Source: JACKBK01 sp963707275
GTDB taxonomy: Bacteria > Chloroflexota > Anaerolineae > JAAEKA01
Assembly: GCA_963707275.1 (NCBI GenBank)
Contig: CAVPPH010000012.1
Coordinates: 54,466 to 118,465 of the forward strand
Reading direction: 5' to 3'
DNA length: 64,000 bases
A program made the translations under genes and the position numbers. The notes beneath the pieces are model-generated. The model was not told the DNA's origin. It did not search any database and worked only from the letters and a program-made list of their open reading frames with translations. This document shows, piece by piece, positions 7,829-18,052 of this stretch; position 1 is the stretch's first letter; each line of letters begins with the position of its first letter.

Positions 7829-8554
7829 CTAGCTGCGCCGGCTGGCGAGGCTGAGGTAGTAGAGCAATTGCAGGACGGCAGTTATCGCGGCCGCGATGTA
7901 GGTGGTGGCGGCGGCGTTGAGGACGGTCTTCGATCCCTTCGAGTCGCTCTGATTGACCATCAGGCCGGCTTCATTCAGCAGTTTGATACCGCGGCGACTG
8001 GCGTCGATCTCCACCGGCAGGGTGATGACTGAGAACACCACCATCAGCCCGAAGACGAGGATGCCCAGGTAGAACAGTCCCGTGATGTTGAAAATCAGGC
8101 CCATGAAGATCAGGGCATAGGAAAGCATCGGGCTGAAACGCACCGCAGGCACCAGGAAGTTGCGCATCGCGATCAGCGGCGAGTGTTGGGCGTGCTGCTG
8201 TGCGTGGCCCAGTTCATGGGCAACGATGGCCATCGAGGCGACCGACGCCTGCGTGGCGACGCCCTGCGACAGACCGACGACATGCTTGCTGGGGTCGTAG
8301 TGGTCAGTCAGCGTGCCCCCGATGCCCTGGAACTGCACGCCTTTGCCGTAGGCCGCCTGGTAGGTGATGCCCAGCCCGGTTCGTTGCAGGAGCACCTGGC
8401 CAACCTGTAAGCCGGTCAGGTTGTTGCTGTTTGGCACCTTGCTCCACTTGCCGTAGGCCGACTTGACGTAGAGCTGCGCCGCCATAGAAATGACCAACGT
8501 CACGATGAAAATCATCATATACGTCGGGTCGAGGTAAAATCCAAACATTCCCAT
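7829..8554 (-). CDS. Membrane zinc metallopeptidase (YugP/Zn_peptidase_2 family)
   Basis: The 241-residue protein has an N-terminal membrane segment (about residues 8-28), the zinc-binding HELGH motif within VAHELGHAQQHAQ, the LPVEIDAS segment typical of this family, and two or three further hydrophobic segments near the C-terminus. Family members are integral-membrane neutral zinc peptidases of unknown substrate, probably in membrane protein quality control. The start has GGAGGAC eight bases upstream. A promoter is predicted at 8630-8657. The gene is monocistronic and shares the terminator at 7777 with the convergent decarboxylase gene. Confidence 0.9.
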   Translation of the reverse strand: MGMFGFYLDPTYMMIFIVTLVISMAAQLYVKSAYGKWSKVPNSNNLTGLQVGQVLLQRTGLGITYQAAYGKGVQFQGIGGTLTDHYDPSKHVVGLSQGVATQASVASMAIVAHELGHAQQHAQHSPLIAMRNFLVPAVRFSPMLSYALIFMGLIFNITGLFYLGILVFGLMVVFSVITLPVEIDASRRGIKLLNEAGLMVNQSDSKGSKTVLNAAATTYIAAAITAVLQLLYYLSLASRRS

Positions 8555-8629
8555 TTTTGTCCTCCAGACGATGCGTCTGAAAATCGAGTTACAGAATCAA
8601 TCCAACTCTGCCAACCATATGTTACTGCT

Positions 8630-8657
8630 ATTCTACCACAACAGCAACGGCAGGCAA
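8630..8657 (-). promoter_or_regulatory. Predicted promoter of the zinc peptidase gene
   Basis: Read on the minus strand: TTGCCT (8652-8657), 16-base spacer, TAGAAT (8630-8635). It precedes the start codon by about 75 bases. Confidence 0.55.
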
Positions 8658-8691
8658 GTCGTCCAATTTACAATCTACCCACCGCCACCGG

Positions 8692-9694
8692 TCAAAGCGC
8701 CAGCGTCGCGACCATGATCGCCTTGATGGTGTGCATCCGGTTCTCCGCCTGGTCGAACACCACCGACTGCGACAACTCGAAGACCTCCTCGGTCACCTCC
8801 AGCCCATCCAGGCCGAACTTCTGGAAAACCTCTTCACCGACTTTGGTGTCGCGGTTGTGGAAGGCGGGCAGGCAGTGCATGAACTTCACCGCCGGGTTGC
8901 CAGCCAGCGCCATCGCGTCGCCGTTGACCTGATACGGCTTCAGCAGCGCGATCCGTTCGGCCCACACCGCATCCGCCTCGCCCATGGAGACCCAGACATC
9001 GGTATGTATGTAGTCAACGCCGCGTACACCTTCCTCTACGGACTCGGTGAGGGTTAGTTTCGCGCCGGTCTCAGCGGCGATCTGACGGCACTGCGCCACC
9101 AGTTCGCGGTTCGGCCAGAGCGCCTCCGGTGCGCACAGCCGCACATCCATTCCCAGCTTGCACCCGCCCACCATCAGCGAGTTGGCCATGTTGAAGCGCG
9201 CGTCGCCCATGAAACAATAGGCTGATCTCGATCAGCGGCTTCTCCGAGTGCTCCTGCATGGTCAGCATGTCGGCCATGATTTGGGTAGGGTGGAACTCGT
9301 CGGTCAGACCGTTGTAGACCGGGACGCCAGCGAACTGCGCCAGCGTCTCAACGGTGGACTGGGCGAAGCCGCGATACTCGATCGCGTCGTACATTCGCCC
9401 CAGCACGCGTGCGGTGTCCTTGACCGTCTCCTTGCTGCCGAGCTGCGAGCCGGTCGGTCCCAGGTAGGTGGTGTGCGCGCCCTGGTCGTAGGCAGCCACT
9501 TCGAACGCGCAGCGGGTCCGGGTCGAGGCCTTCTCGAAGATCAGTGCGATGTTCTTGCCGTGCAGTTGCGGCCGCTCGAAACCGCCTTGCTTGGCGCCTT
9601 TCAGATCAAGCGACAACTGAAGCAAAAAACGGATTTCGTCAGGCGTAAAGTCCAGCAGCTTGAGAAAGCTGCGGTTGAGAAGGTGAACGGGCAT
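8692..9694 (-). CDS. argF: Ornithine carbamoyltransferase, one frame break
   Basis: ArgF makes citrulline from ornithine and carbamoyl phosphate in arginine synthesis. The carbamoyl-phosphate motif STRTR, EFHPTQIMADM, FMGDARFNMANS, the ornithine-loop VSMGE and HCLPAFHNRDTKVGEE are all present over two frames. The break is at about 9213, where TTTC stands for an expected TTC before ATGGGCGAC; deleting one T restores the reading frame, so this is a homopolymer-type insertion. ATG 9694 has AAGGAGA in front. Length after repair (~333 residues) is normal. No other arginine genes are in the window. Confidence 0.93.
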
Positions 9695-9812
9695 GTTGAT
9701 CTCCTTGAGTTGATTCGTGTGGCGATGCAAACCACGGATCGAGAGGAATCCGCGGAGCAGAACTCGGATATCCGCGCCTTCCTCTCGATCGATGGCTCGC
9801 TGCCTCTTATTT

Positions 9813-11729
9813 TCACAGCGGCCAGGCAATCGGCACGATCAGCAGGCTGGCCAGCAGCACCAGAAGCAGCAGCGGCAAGCCGATCCGGGCGTAGTCGCCC
9901 CAGGTGTAGCTGCCAGGCGCCAGCACCAGCGTGTTGGTCGGCGAGGCGATCGGTGTCAGGAATGCAGCCGCAGCGCCGATGGCCACCATCATCAGCATCG
10001 GCTGGGGTGCAATGCCCAGGCCCAGCGCGGACTGCAAGACGATGGGCGCCACCAGCACGGTTGTCGCAGTATTGCTCATCACCTGACTGAAACCGGTGGT
10101 CAGGAGGAATGCGCCGGCCAGCATCGCCAGCGGGCCAACCGCGCCCAGCGTGTTGATCAATCCGTTGGCGATCAGCTCGGCACCGCCGGTGATCTCCAGG
10201 GCGATGCTCATCGGCAGCATGGCAGCAATCAGGATCACCGTCTGCCAGTTGACAGCGCGGTAGGCGCCGTCGGGCGTCACGCAGCCGGTGACGACCATCA
10301 CGGCCGCCGCCAGCAGCACCGCCATCACGGTCGGCATGATGTTGAACAGCATCAACGCCACCATACCCAGCAAGGTCAACACAGCGATCAGCGACCGCGG
10401 CGTCAGGTCTATCACCTGCCGAGCCATGGCCTCCGGCTCTCCCACCACCACGAAATTGTCGGTCTCCTTGCCGATCCGTTCGATCTTCTCCCATTTTCCC
10501 CGGACCAGCAAGGAATCACCAAACTGCAGCCGCGTGCCCTTGCGCGGCAACAGTGAATCGCCGCGGCGCACGGTGATCACTTGTACCTGGTACGTGTCGC
10601 CGATCTGCGACTCGACCACCGTCTGGCCAGAATACTTGGATCGCGGCGTCAGAATTACTTCGGCCACGCCCACCTCCTGCGAAAGCAGCAGATCGCTTAG
10701 CCGCTCGTGGCTCGGGTCCACAGGCTGCACGCCGACGTTGAAACGTTCGGTCAGGTCGGTGACAACACTCGGATCCCCCTTCACCAGCAACATGTCCTGC
10801 GCCCGGATAACAGTGTCCGCGCTGGGCAGGCGGCCCTCGTCAGCCTGCAGCCAGTCCAGCCGCTCCTGAAGGCCATGACGTCGCCGGTCCCGCCGGCTAT
10901 CAGACGGCTCGTCAGGACTGTTCTCCTGGAATATGTCGAGCACTGAGATGCCAAAATCACGCCCAAGGGCCGCCTCGGCCAGTGTTTTACCAACCAGCGG
11001 CGAGGCATTGCGCACCCGTACCCGGAACAGCTTGCCCGTCAGCCGGTACGACTCAGAAAGCCGACCCATCGATTGATCGAGATCGACCGGCCGGTCGCTG
11101 GTTTGATAGGAAGGCAGCAGCTTGCGGCCGAAGAGCAACACGAACCCCGCCGCCAGCAGTGTCAGCGGGATACCGACAATGGCAAACTCGAAGAAGCCAA
11201 AGGAAGCAAACCCGGCCGCCACCAGCGTGTCGGACACGACGATGTTGGGTGGTGAGCCGATCAGCGTCATCAGCCCGCCCAGGTTGGCAGCGATAGCCAT
11301 CGGCAGCAGAAACCGCGATGGCAGACCGCCGATGCGCCAGGAGGCCGCCACCACCGCGGGCAGCAGCATGGCCACCGTGCCAGTGTTGCTCAGGAACGCC
11401 GAGAGAACAGCGGTGCCCAGCATGACTACCACCATCAGCCGCACGTCGCTGTCGCCGGCCTGGCGCATGAAGAACTGGCCCAGCCAGGCAGTGATGCCGG
11501 TACGCGACAGCCCCTCGCCGACTACAAACAGGGAGGCGACCATGATGACCGTGGAGTCTGCGAAACCGGACAGCGCTTGCTTGCTGGTCAGAATGCCGGT
11601 AACGAAGAGGGCCAGCAGCGACAGCAGCGCCACCAGATCCGCCCGCAACCGGCTGAAAATGAACAGCGCGATTGTCACGCCCAGGATCACAAAAGTCATG
11701 ATCATGGGTACGTTCTCGCCGGTCATCAT
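9813..11729 (-). CDS. SLC13-type ion permease with two internal RCK_C domains
   Basis: The 638-residue membrane protein consists of two hydrophobic halves (about residues 8-205 and 420-638) of the CitT/SLC13/ArsB-like fold, separated by a cytosolic part with two TrkA-C/RCK_C domains (about 225-330 and 345-415, for example VITVRRGDSLLPRKGTRL). The characteristic hairpin motifs are present twice: SNTGTVAMLLPAVVAA with GSPPNIVVS, and SNTATTVLVAPIVL with ASPTNTLVL. Such proteins export or import divalent anions (sulfate, dicarboxylate) under ligand control by RCK_C. The ATG overlaps the stop of the upstream SDR gene (ATGA), so the two are co-translated. Which ion is carried cannot be said. Confidence 0.88.
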   Translation of the reverse strand: MMTGENVPMIMTFVILGVTIALFIFSRLRADLVALLSLLALFVTGILTSKQALSGFADSTVIMVASLFVVGEGLSRTGITAWLGQFFMRQAGDSDVRLMVVVMLGTAVLSAFLSNTGTVAMLLPAVVAASWRIGGLPSRFLLPMAIAANLGGLMTLIGSPPNIVVSDTLVAAGFASFGFFEFAIVGIPLTLLAAGFVLLFGRKLLPSYQTSDRPVDLDQSMGRLSESYRLTGKLFRVRVRNASPLVGKTLAEAALGRDFGISVLDIFQENSPDEPSDSRRDRRRHGLQERLDWLQADEGRLPSADTVIRAQDMLLVKGDPSVVTDLTERFNVGVQPVDPSHERLSDLLLSQEVGVAEVILTPRSKYSGQTVVESQIGDTYQVQVITVRRGDSLLPRKGTRLQFGDSLLVRGKWEKIERIGKETDNFVVVGEPEAMARQVIDLTPRSLIAVLTLLGMVALMLFNIMPTVMAVLLAAAVMVVTGCVTPDGAYRAVNWQTVILIAAMLPMSIALEITGGAELIANGLINTLGAVGPLAMLAGAFLLTTGFSQVMSNTATTVLVAPIVLQSALGLGIAPQPMLMMVAIGAAAAFLTPIASPTNTLVLAPGSYTWGDYARIGLPLLLLVLLASLLIVPIAWPL

Positions 11730-12561
11730 GCCAGTTCGCGCCCTCCGCTGACGTTGACAAGCTGGCCAGTCAGAAACGACGCTTCGTCAGATGCCAGGAA
11801 CGCCACAACGCTGGCGACATCCTGCGGTGTGCCCAGCCGGCCGGTGGGAATGCGCGCGATGCCGGCGGCCACGACATCGTCGTAGGGCCGTTGCATGATC
11901 TGCGCTTCCAGTTGGTAACCCCACTGCTTCATGCCGGTGTCGATGTCGCCCGGCAGCACCGCGTTGACGGTGATGCCGAACTGCGCCATCTCCTGCGCCA
12001 TGGATTGTGTCAGTGCGGCCACGGCCGCCTTGCTGGCCGCATACGCCGCCATGTACGGGCGCGGCCGGACGGCTGCCAAAGACGACATGTTGACGATCCG
12101 CCCGCCGCGACCGCCCTGCATCATTACCGGTGCGACGGCCTTGCTGACCAGAAAGGTACCGGTGGCGTTGACCTCCAGCGTCTTGCGCCAGGCGTCCTCA
12201 GCCATCTGCATCACCGGGCGACGGGCCGAAGATCGCGCCGGCGTTGTTGACCAGGATGTCGATACGGCCAAAAGCCTGCATCACCTTGCCCGACCATCGC
12301 CTGGATCGAGGCCGCGTCGGTCACGTCAACCTGCAGCGGCAGGGCAGGCGATCCCAGGGCTTCGATTTCAGCCGCGATCTCCTTCAGTTCCTCCCACTGG
12401 CCGATGCCAGGGTGCGGCAGGTCCGCCGGCGGCGGCGCGCAGAGATCGGTGATGACCACGGTCGCGCCGGCCTGAGCCAGTTTGCGGGCAACGGCCTCGC
12501 CGATTCCGCCGCGGCGACCCGCGCCGGTAACTAGTGCAACTCGTCCACGAAGGTCGTTCAT
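11726..12561 (-). CDS. SDR-family oxidoreductase, two frame breaks
   Basis: A classical SDR: VALVTGAGRRGGIGEAVA (NAD(P) site), VQVDVTDAAS, DILVNNAG, the catalytic IVNMSSLAAV and YAASK, and a late GQLVNVSGG typical of 3-ketoacyl-ACP/glucose dehydrogenase-like SDRs. Frame changes occur near 12290 and 12217, each repaired by dropping one base (GGGCAAGG and CGCCCGG contexts). ATG 12561 is preferred over ATG 12579 because GGAG lies eight bases before it. The gene is coupled to the SLC13-type permease by a 4-base overlap, suggesting oxidation or reduction of the transported compound. Confidence 0.85.
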
Positions 12562-12690
12562 AAGTTTATTCTCCGTCATGGGGTACGCAAGGGGATTGAC
12601 CTGGGGACCGCGTTATTGACATCTCCTGCCCTGGAGTGAGCATCCTCAGACGCGGACATCTCCTAGAATCTGTTTTGAGGCCACCGAATC

Positions 12691-12779
12691 AGACTTCGGA
12701 AGTCGCCGAGTCAACAGAAGGTGTTTGTGCCAGCCGTGGCGGGTCGCTCCTGACAAAAAGCCAGCGACTTCCGAAGTCT
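12691..12779. repeat. 16-bp perfect inverted repeat of palindromic units
   Basis: AGACTTCGGAAGTCGC (12691-12706) and its exact reverse complement (12764-12779) bracket 57 bases in the 290-base gap between the SDR and a small protein gene. Each arm itself contains a 13-base palindrome (GACTTC, one base, GAAGTC). The right arm is followed by TTTT, so it could act as a terminator for rightward transcripts. The same core occurs in the hairpins at 4152 and 25410. Confidence 0.6.
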
Positions 12780-12851
12780 TTTCAAATAGCCTCGTATAGT
12801 GAAAACCGGTCGCAGTACATCTAGTAGTGGAAACCGCAGCAACATTGCCCG

Positions 12852-13040
12852 TCACAACGCCTGGTGCACTTCTTCGCGAGCCTGTTCGATGATTGCAAGA
12901 AGCTCCTCATCGCTCAGCCCGCTATTGTGCTCGGCGTTGACTGCGGCTGCTTCATCCAGCCAATCGAAGTATGCTTTGCGGTCTCGCCGGCAGTCCTGCA
13001 ACTGCCGGTATTGCTCAGGATTTTCAAGGTCTGCTAACAT
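12852..13040 (-). CDS. Small acidic protein, antitoxin-like
   Basis: This 62-residue protein (MLADLENPEQYRQLQDCRRD at the N-terminus, then FDWLDEAAAVN and SDEELLAIIEQAREEVHQAL) is helical and acidic and has a strong GGGAGGT ribosome site seven bases before ATG 13040. Its size and composition are like antitoxins that precede PIN-type toxins in this kind of genome. A GTG-initiated frame overlaps its stop by four bases (12646-12855), as a toxin gene would, but that frame has no recognisable domain and runs through the inverted repeat at 12691, so the partner appears lost or absent. Function is not known. Confidence 0.5.
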   Translation of the reverse strand: MLADLENPEQYRQLQDCRRDRKAYFDWLDEAAAVNAEHNSGLSDEELLAIIEQAREEVHQAL

Positions 13041-13087
13041 TCTAAACCTCCCAAGAACCGTTGTCAAAGGAACCGCGCCGGTGAATT

Positions 13088-14438
13088 CTACGCCTCTGCC
13101 AGCGCGACTGCCACAACGAGATCAGGTTCCGCGGCAGCCGCGCGCGCCGACTTTTCGTTGACCGTCAGCACGATCAGAAGGCCGGCGATCAGGAATGCAG
13201 CGATGACCAGCAGACGCGAGGCGCATCCCCTGCTGCTCGGCCGGCTCGACCGCGATACCCTGGGCCTCGAACATCAAGGCCAGTTCAGCAGCGACCCAGC
13301 CAAAGACCAGCGGCCCGATCCAGAAGGCGATGCGGCCGATCATGGTGAAGAACCCGAAGAACTCGGCGCTTTGGGCAGGCGGGGCGAACAGACCAACCAT
13401 GGTACGGCTGACCGACTGTACGCCGGCCATCGCTATGCCAGCCGCCGCGCCGATCAGGATGAAACCGATCTGCGTCTGGTTGAAATACAGCGCCGCCACG
13501 ACCCCGATCATGGCGATCAGTGAGGCGATCAGCGTCGGCTTGGCGCCGATACGCTCGACAAACAGACCAAAGATATATGCGCCGACGACGTTGGCGATCT
13601 GGACCACGATGGCAAAGACAATGATCAGTTGCTGACCCATGCCGAACAACACCGCGCCGATAATCGCCGCGAACTCCAGCGCAATCGCCACGCCGCCGCC
13701 GTAGACCAGAAACGCGATCATGAACTTGGTCATCTCGCGGAAGTGACCGGCGGTGCGGATCGTGTGCGCCACCTGCTTGAACGCGACGCTGACGTAGTTC
13801 TCGCCCGGGGGTAGCGTCTTCTTCTGCGCCTTCTCCGGCAGCCAGAAAATCAGCGGGATTGTGGAAAAGACCCAGAAAGTCGCGGTGATGACCATCGCAA
13901 AACGGATCGTTGTGTCGCCGGGGATCAGGATCACCAGCGGCAAGATGATCAACAGCGCAATCACCCCGCCCGCTGAGCCGATGGCCCAGCCGGTGCCCGA
14001 CACCTTGCCCATCTCATCCGGACGAGCCAGCTCTGGCAGGAATCCGTCGTAGAAGATCTGCGAGCAGCGGTAGCCGATCTCGGCCAGGATAAAGAACAAC
14101 ATGCCGGCCACCACGTCGCCGGCCTGCACGAAAAACAGCATGGCAGTGAAGATAATCGCCTGGATCGTGAAACCGAGCAGGAAGCGTTTCTTGGCGCCGG
14201 AGTAGTCGGCCAGCGCCCCCAGGATCGGCGCGATCACGGCGACGATCACCAGCGCGATGCCGATGGCCAGTCCCCAAAGCCGTGAGCCTTCCGCGCCGCC
14301 GACCACCACCTGCTTGAAATAGGCAGCGAACACCGCCAGATAGACCACCGAGGCATAGGCTGAGTTGCCAAAGTCATACAAGTACCACGCGACGCGCTCG
14401 CGCCGGGTGGAGAGGGGCGGGAGGGAGGTTGCGGTCAT
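13088..14438 (-). CDS. UMF1-family MFS transporter (Atg22-like), frame break near the C-terminus
   Basis: A 12-helix major facilitator. The N-terminal WYLYDFGNSAYASVV, the GALADYSGAKKRFL loop, the EIGYRCSQIFYDGFLPEL segment and KVSGTGWAIGSAGG are diagnostic of the UMF1/Atg22 group, thought to export amino acids or other small solutes. One frame change near 13208 separates the last ~40 residues; in the other frame the final helix (VIAAFLIAGLLIVLTVNEKSA) continues and ends at 13088. A very good promoter lies at 14546-14574. Start ATG 14438 has AAGGAG close upstream. Confidence 0.88.
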
Positions 14439-14485
14439 GGGATGCTCCTTATGATGAGTGGGGTTGGATGGGACGAGAGGAAAAT

Positions 14486-14512
14486 GAAGGGAAACGAGGG
14501 AAAGACGGGAAA
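14486..14512. repeat. Polypurine repeat copy
   Basis: The 18-mer GAAGGGAAACGAGGGAAA at 14486-14503 is identical to 6095-6112 and sits in the leader of the UMF1 gene. A related tract interrupts tex. Confidence 0.6.
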
Positions 14513-14545
14513 TCAGACAGATTCCCGCTGCTGCTGACTGTCTGA

Positions 14546-14574
14546 ATAATACAACGTCAACTGGGTAGTGTCAA
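14546..14574 (-). promoter_or_regulatory. Consensus promoter of the UMF1 transporter gene
   Basis: On the minus strand: TTGACA (14569-14574), 17-base spacer, TATTAT (14546-14551). The leader would be about 100 bases and contains the polypurine repeat. The promoter begins 22 bases beyond the end of the tauE-like gene. Confidence 0.75.
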
Positions 14575-14595
14575 CTCGATACTCCACAGCATGGC

Positions 14596-15310
14596 TCAAA
14601 CCAACAACAGTACACCAGTGGCCAGAATCAGGCCGAGCACAGCGGTGCGAAAACGTTCCTGGTTGGTTCGACGATCGATGTACGCGCCCAGGACGAATAC
14701 CAGCCAGCAGCGCCGGCAAGGCGATTGCAGCCATGCGCGCCACATCCGCTGTGATGCTTCCCTGCCGCGGCGTGAGCCAGTGATGACCGTGGCGCTGCTG
14801 GCGAGGAAGATGACCTGCAACGTAGAGCGAAACTGGTCGCGCGGCCAGGCGCGCGCGTTGCCATAGACGATCACCGGCGGGCCAGGCGTGTTGAACGCCC
14901 CACCCAGGCAGCCGGCCAGAAACCCGACCGGATACGCCCAGACGGTTGATTCAAGTGGCGGAAGGGCAGGCTTGAGCAGCGCAAACAGCGCATAGGCGAT
15001 CAGCACAACTCCCAACACCTCCTTGATCGAGATTCTCGTCAAAGGTTCGCAGCAACTGCACGCCAACCAGCACGCCAAGCAGCGCCGGCAGGAGAAGCTG
15101 CAATGTCTCCCGCCACACCAGCCCGCGACGATAGCGCAGCAGGTTGATCAGATAGAGAGAGAATCCCACCAACGCCACCAACGGTGCAGCCGTCTTGATC
15201 CCCAGCAGCAGCGTCAGCAACGGCATCACCAGCAAGGCAAAGCCGAACCCGGCCAGCGTCTGCAAGGCGGCGGCAAAGAACACAACCAACGCCACAACCG
15301 GCCAGGTCAT
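14596..15310 (-). CDS. TauE/SafE-family membrane exporter, three frame breaks
   Basis: A small polytopic membrane protein of the TauE/SafE (sulfite/organosulfonate exporter-like) family: MTWPVVALVVFFAAALQTLAG with the family GFG motif, LVALVGFSLYLINLLRYR, then GFLAGCLGGAFNTPGPPVIVY, the strongly conserved second-repeat motif, and a final LGLILATGVLLLV helix. Reading-frame changes are inferred near 15040, 14770 and 14700. The start lies eight bases after the stop of the upstream heme/dockerin protein gene, so they are one transcript; the exporter could be functionally tied to that secreted protein, but that is inference. Confidence 0.8.
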
Positions 15311-15317
15311 TTGTTCA

Positions 15318-17691
15318 TCACCCGCTGCACACTTCGCCCCACCTGCTCGCCACCAACATCACATCGACAACGGTGATCTGGCCGTCGCCATCGCGGTCGT
15401 AGTGTGGATCGGTCGATGCTGCGCCCCACGAAGCGGCGATCGTGCTCAGATCGGCCGCGTCGACCAGGCCGCTGTGGTCGAAATCAGGGCAGCTCCACCA
15501 GCCCAGCAATTGCACCAGCGCAGCCGGTGTATTCTGCGGCGGGCCGTTGCCGGCCTGGTCGAATTCGCTCAGACCGTGGCAGGACGTACAGACGCGCATC
15601 TCGCCCGGCTGGAAGGTCAGCCAGTAGCGCTCGCGGACGACACCCTCGCCGGCGCTGTTGGTCAACTGCCAGCTCAGCGCGCGGCTGGCGGGTACGAACG
15701 CGGCCACGGAGCCGTCGGCCGCGACTGCGACGCTGCCTGGCGGCCCGGCTGTCGGCGGGTTCTGCGCAGCCGAATCGTGCAGCGGCTGCGCCAGCACACG
15801 GCGACCCGGCCGTGGATCTTCAGTCCCGCCCAGCCCGCGGATCAGGTCGGCCTGGAACAGCTGCATGGTAGCCACGTCGTAGATCGTCCCCGGCGCGCCG
15901 ATGGTCTGCACACCGCCTCCCTCGACGCGCAGGTTGAAGGGCTGCTGAAGGTCGAAGTCGTCGCGTGTCGTCACGTTACGGCTGACGATCAGCGCCAGGT
16001 CGTTGGCGGTCAGGTAGCTGCGCAGCGCCTCTGGGCTGACGCCGGCCTGGTTGAACGCATCCTGTTCGGGTGCGGCCAGGGTGACAGTCGTCGCGTCCGG
16101 CCGCGACGTCGCTCGCACCTCTACCGGCTGTAGCTCCCACAACTCGCCCGAATAGCTAACCAGCACGTCGGGATCCCAGTAGCTGACTGACTTGTTGATG
16201 CCGGCAGTCAGTGGCTGATCAGCCTCGTAATAGCTATTGCCGGCCACACTCAACGTTTTCAGGCGGAAATGGTAGCGGGGAATCGGATTCGCGCGCGTGC
16301 CTTCGTTGTACGCCTCGCGGGTTTCTGCCGTATGCGCTGCCACCAATGTCCCATCCGACAGCATCAGCGGGTCGCGATAGTGGCCAGAATGATCGGGACT
16401 GGGATCGTCGGTGTAGCTGGCGGTGTCGCGATGTGTGATGTAGGTGACCGCCATGTGGTCGGCGTCCAGCCCCGGCGGCGCGTCGATACTGATCACCTGC
16501 CCCGACGCGTGGGTGTAGAACTCCGGCGCGTCGATTCCGATATAGCGGCCCGGCGTGGCGGGATCCTCCAGCGATCTGCAACATGTTGTCGATGGCGTTT
16601 GCGTTGAAGCGCGGCAACTGGCCGTAGTATTCCACCAGGTTGGGGTCGTCGGTCAGGCTTGGCGGAATGTAGCTGTGCAGCTCGTGGCGGCCGATGTGGT
16701 TCAGCGTTTCCAGTTCGCTGCCGTCCTGGTTCATAGTCCAGGGAAAGAAATGGTTGAAGGTGTGGCCCCAGAGGTTGGTGCCTGTCAGATCGTGGTCGGC
16801 CCGCGGCTCCGGGTAGACCTCGACGCGCGTTTCGAGCGGCACGGCGTCTGCCTGCTCGCCCGACCAGTTGAAGGTACAGTAGTCGCATGGCTGGCCATGC
16901 AGGGCGTTGTAGTTGTCCGCGTCAGCCTGCTGGTCGCGCTGCAGGTGGTCCCACTGAGTGAACACAATGCGGCCAAAGCTGTCAACGAAGGGGGTGAAGT
17001 CACCCGACGGCGCATGGTTGAGCAGACGCAGCGCACCGCTGGCCGGGTCAAGCTGCCACAGCCCGCTGACGGTCGCCGCTTCCTCGTACTCGTCGAGTTG
17101 CGGGTAGAGGTGCGCCTGGCCGTCGCGCGGCCGGTCGGAGGTGAAGAGGATGCGGTCGTCGCTGTCGTAGATCGGCGAAACGTTGTTGTAGTCAGCCGGC
17201 TGGCCGGGCACGTGGGTGATCACCACCGTCTCGCCCTGCCCCAGCCCGCTGATCTCGTAGATCTGCCAGTGATAGGTTTCCCAAACGTACTGCTGCGTTG
17301 GCGCGCCGATCACCATGCTGAACAGCGCCTTGTCGCCGCTCCAGTGCACGGACGGATCGCGCACCGCGATGGAATCGGCGCCCTGAAAACCGGTCACGCC
17401 CAGCCCAGCTTCGACGGTCAGGTTACGCTGCGCGCCGTTGGAATAACGAATCCAAAGATCGCCGCCGCGGCCCACGGCCTGCAACTGCGGATCGTGATTG
17501 CCAAAGACCGACCCGATGGTGGTGAAGTCCGCCGGGATCGGAACCTGAGTGACGAAGAGGATCGGATACGGCGTGGTGACAGTGTCACTGCCCAGCGCCG
17601 GCCAGCCCGCGCCTGCCAGCGAAGTCAGCAAGACGCCTGCGATCAGGAAGCTGCGGCCAAGCGCGATTGGAATGCGTTTGCTGGTGACCAT
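15318..17691 (-). CDS. Secreted beta-propeller protein with CxxCH heme site and dockerin-like C-terminus, one frame break
   Basis: After a signal peptide (MVTSKRIPIALGRSFLIAG and a hydrophobic stretch to ~Ala34) comes a long WD40/PD40-type propeller part (SPIYDSDDRILFTSDRPRDG and similar blades), resembling the large exported proteins related to hydrazine synthase alpha subunits in architecture. Near the C-terminus CTSCHG forms a c-type heme motif, followed by a dockerin type I-like pair of calcium loops (DFDHSGLVDAADLSTIAASW and DRDGDGQITVVDVMLVASRW). The frame changes once near 16565. ATG 17691 has AAGGAAAT upstream. It is expected outside the cytoplasmic membrane; catalytic role unknown. 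Downstream eight bases: the TauE-like exporter. Confidence 0.75.
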
Positions 17692-17767
17692 GGCGATTTC
17701 CTTGGGTATCAAGGCGTGACTTGCGAATCGTGGCAGCGAGTGGCGTGTTGCCGGAGCCGACGCGCCA

Positions 17768-17796
17768 AGTATAGCACAGAAGATCACGCCAGCCAA
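17768..17796 (-). promoter_or_regulatory. Predicted promoter of the heme/dockerin protein operon
   Basis: On the minus strand: TTGGCT (17791-17796), 17-base spacer, TATACT (17768-17773). Start codon 17691 follows about 70 bases downstream. Confidence 0.6.
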
Positions 17797-17891
17797 CGGC
17801 CCGGAGACCGGCCCGAGCAGGATGGCAATACGAATTGCCCGAGCAGGATAACAGTCCAAACAGCCCGAGCGCGGGAGCGCGGAAACGTCGC

Positions 17892-17921
17892 TTGCACCCT
17901 GACGCAACAGACGGGTATAAT
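17892..17921 (+). promoter_or_regulatory. Predicted promoter of the glcD-glcE fusion gene
   Basis: TTGCAC (17892-17897), 18-base spacer, TATAAT (17916-17921). It lies in the 361-base divergent intergenic region; the rest of that region shows direct repeats of a GCCCGAGCAGGAT motif (about 17812 and 17838) but no gene. Confidence 0.7.
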
Positions 17922-18052
17922 CGGACAGAACCGTCCGCAGTTTGTAGTGCGGCTTTCCCAAGCCGACCGCCCCTGTCAGGCCGCCTGTCCAGCAAGGAGC
18001 AGAGGGCGGATTCGGAAAACCGCCCTACAGCACGTCTCGCAGGAGATCGTTC

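Noticed and set aside
12646..12855. GTG-initiated frame overlapping the antitoxin-like gene as a toxin
   Set aside because: No PIN, RelE or other toxin motif in any frame and it runs through the palindromic repeat; kept only as a remark.
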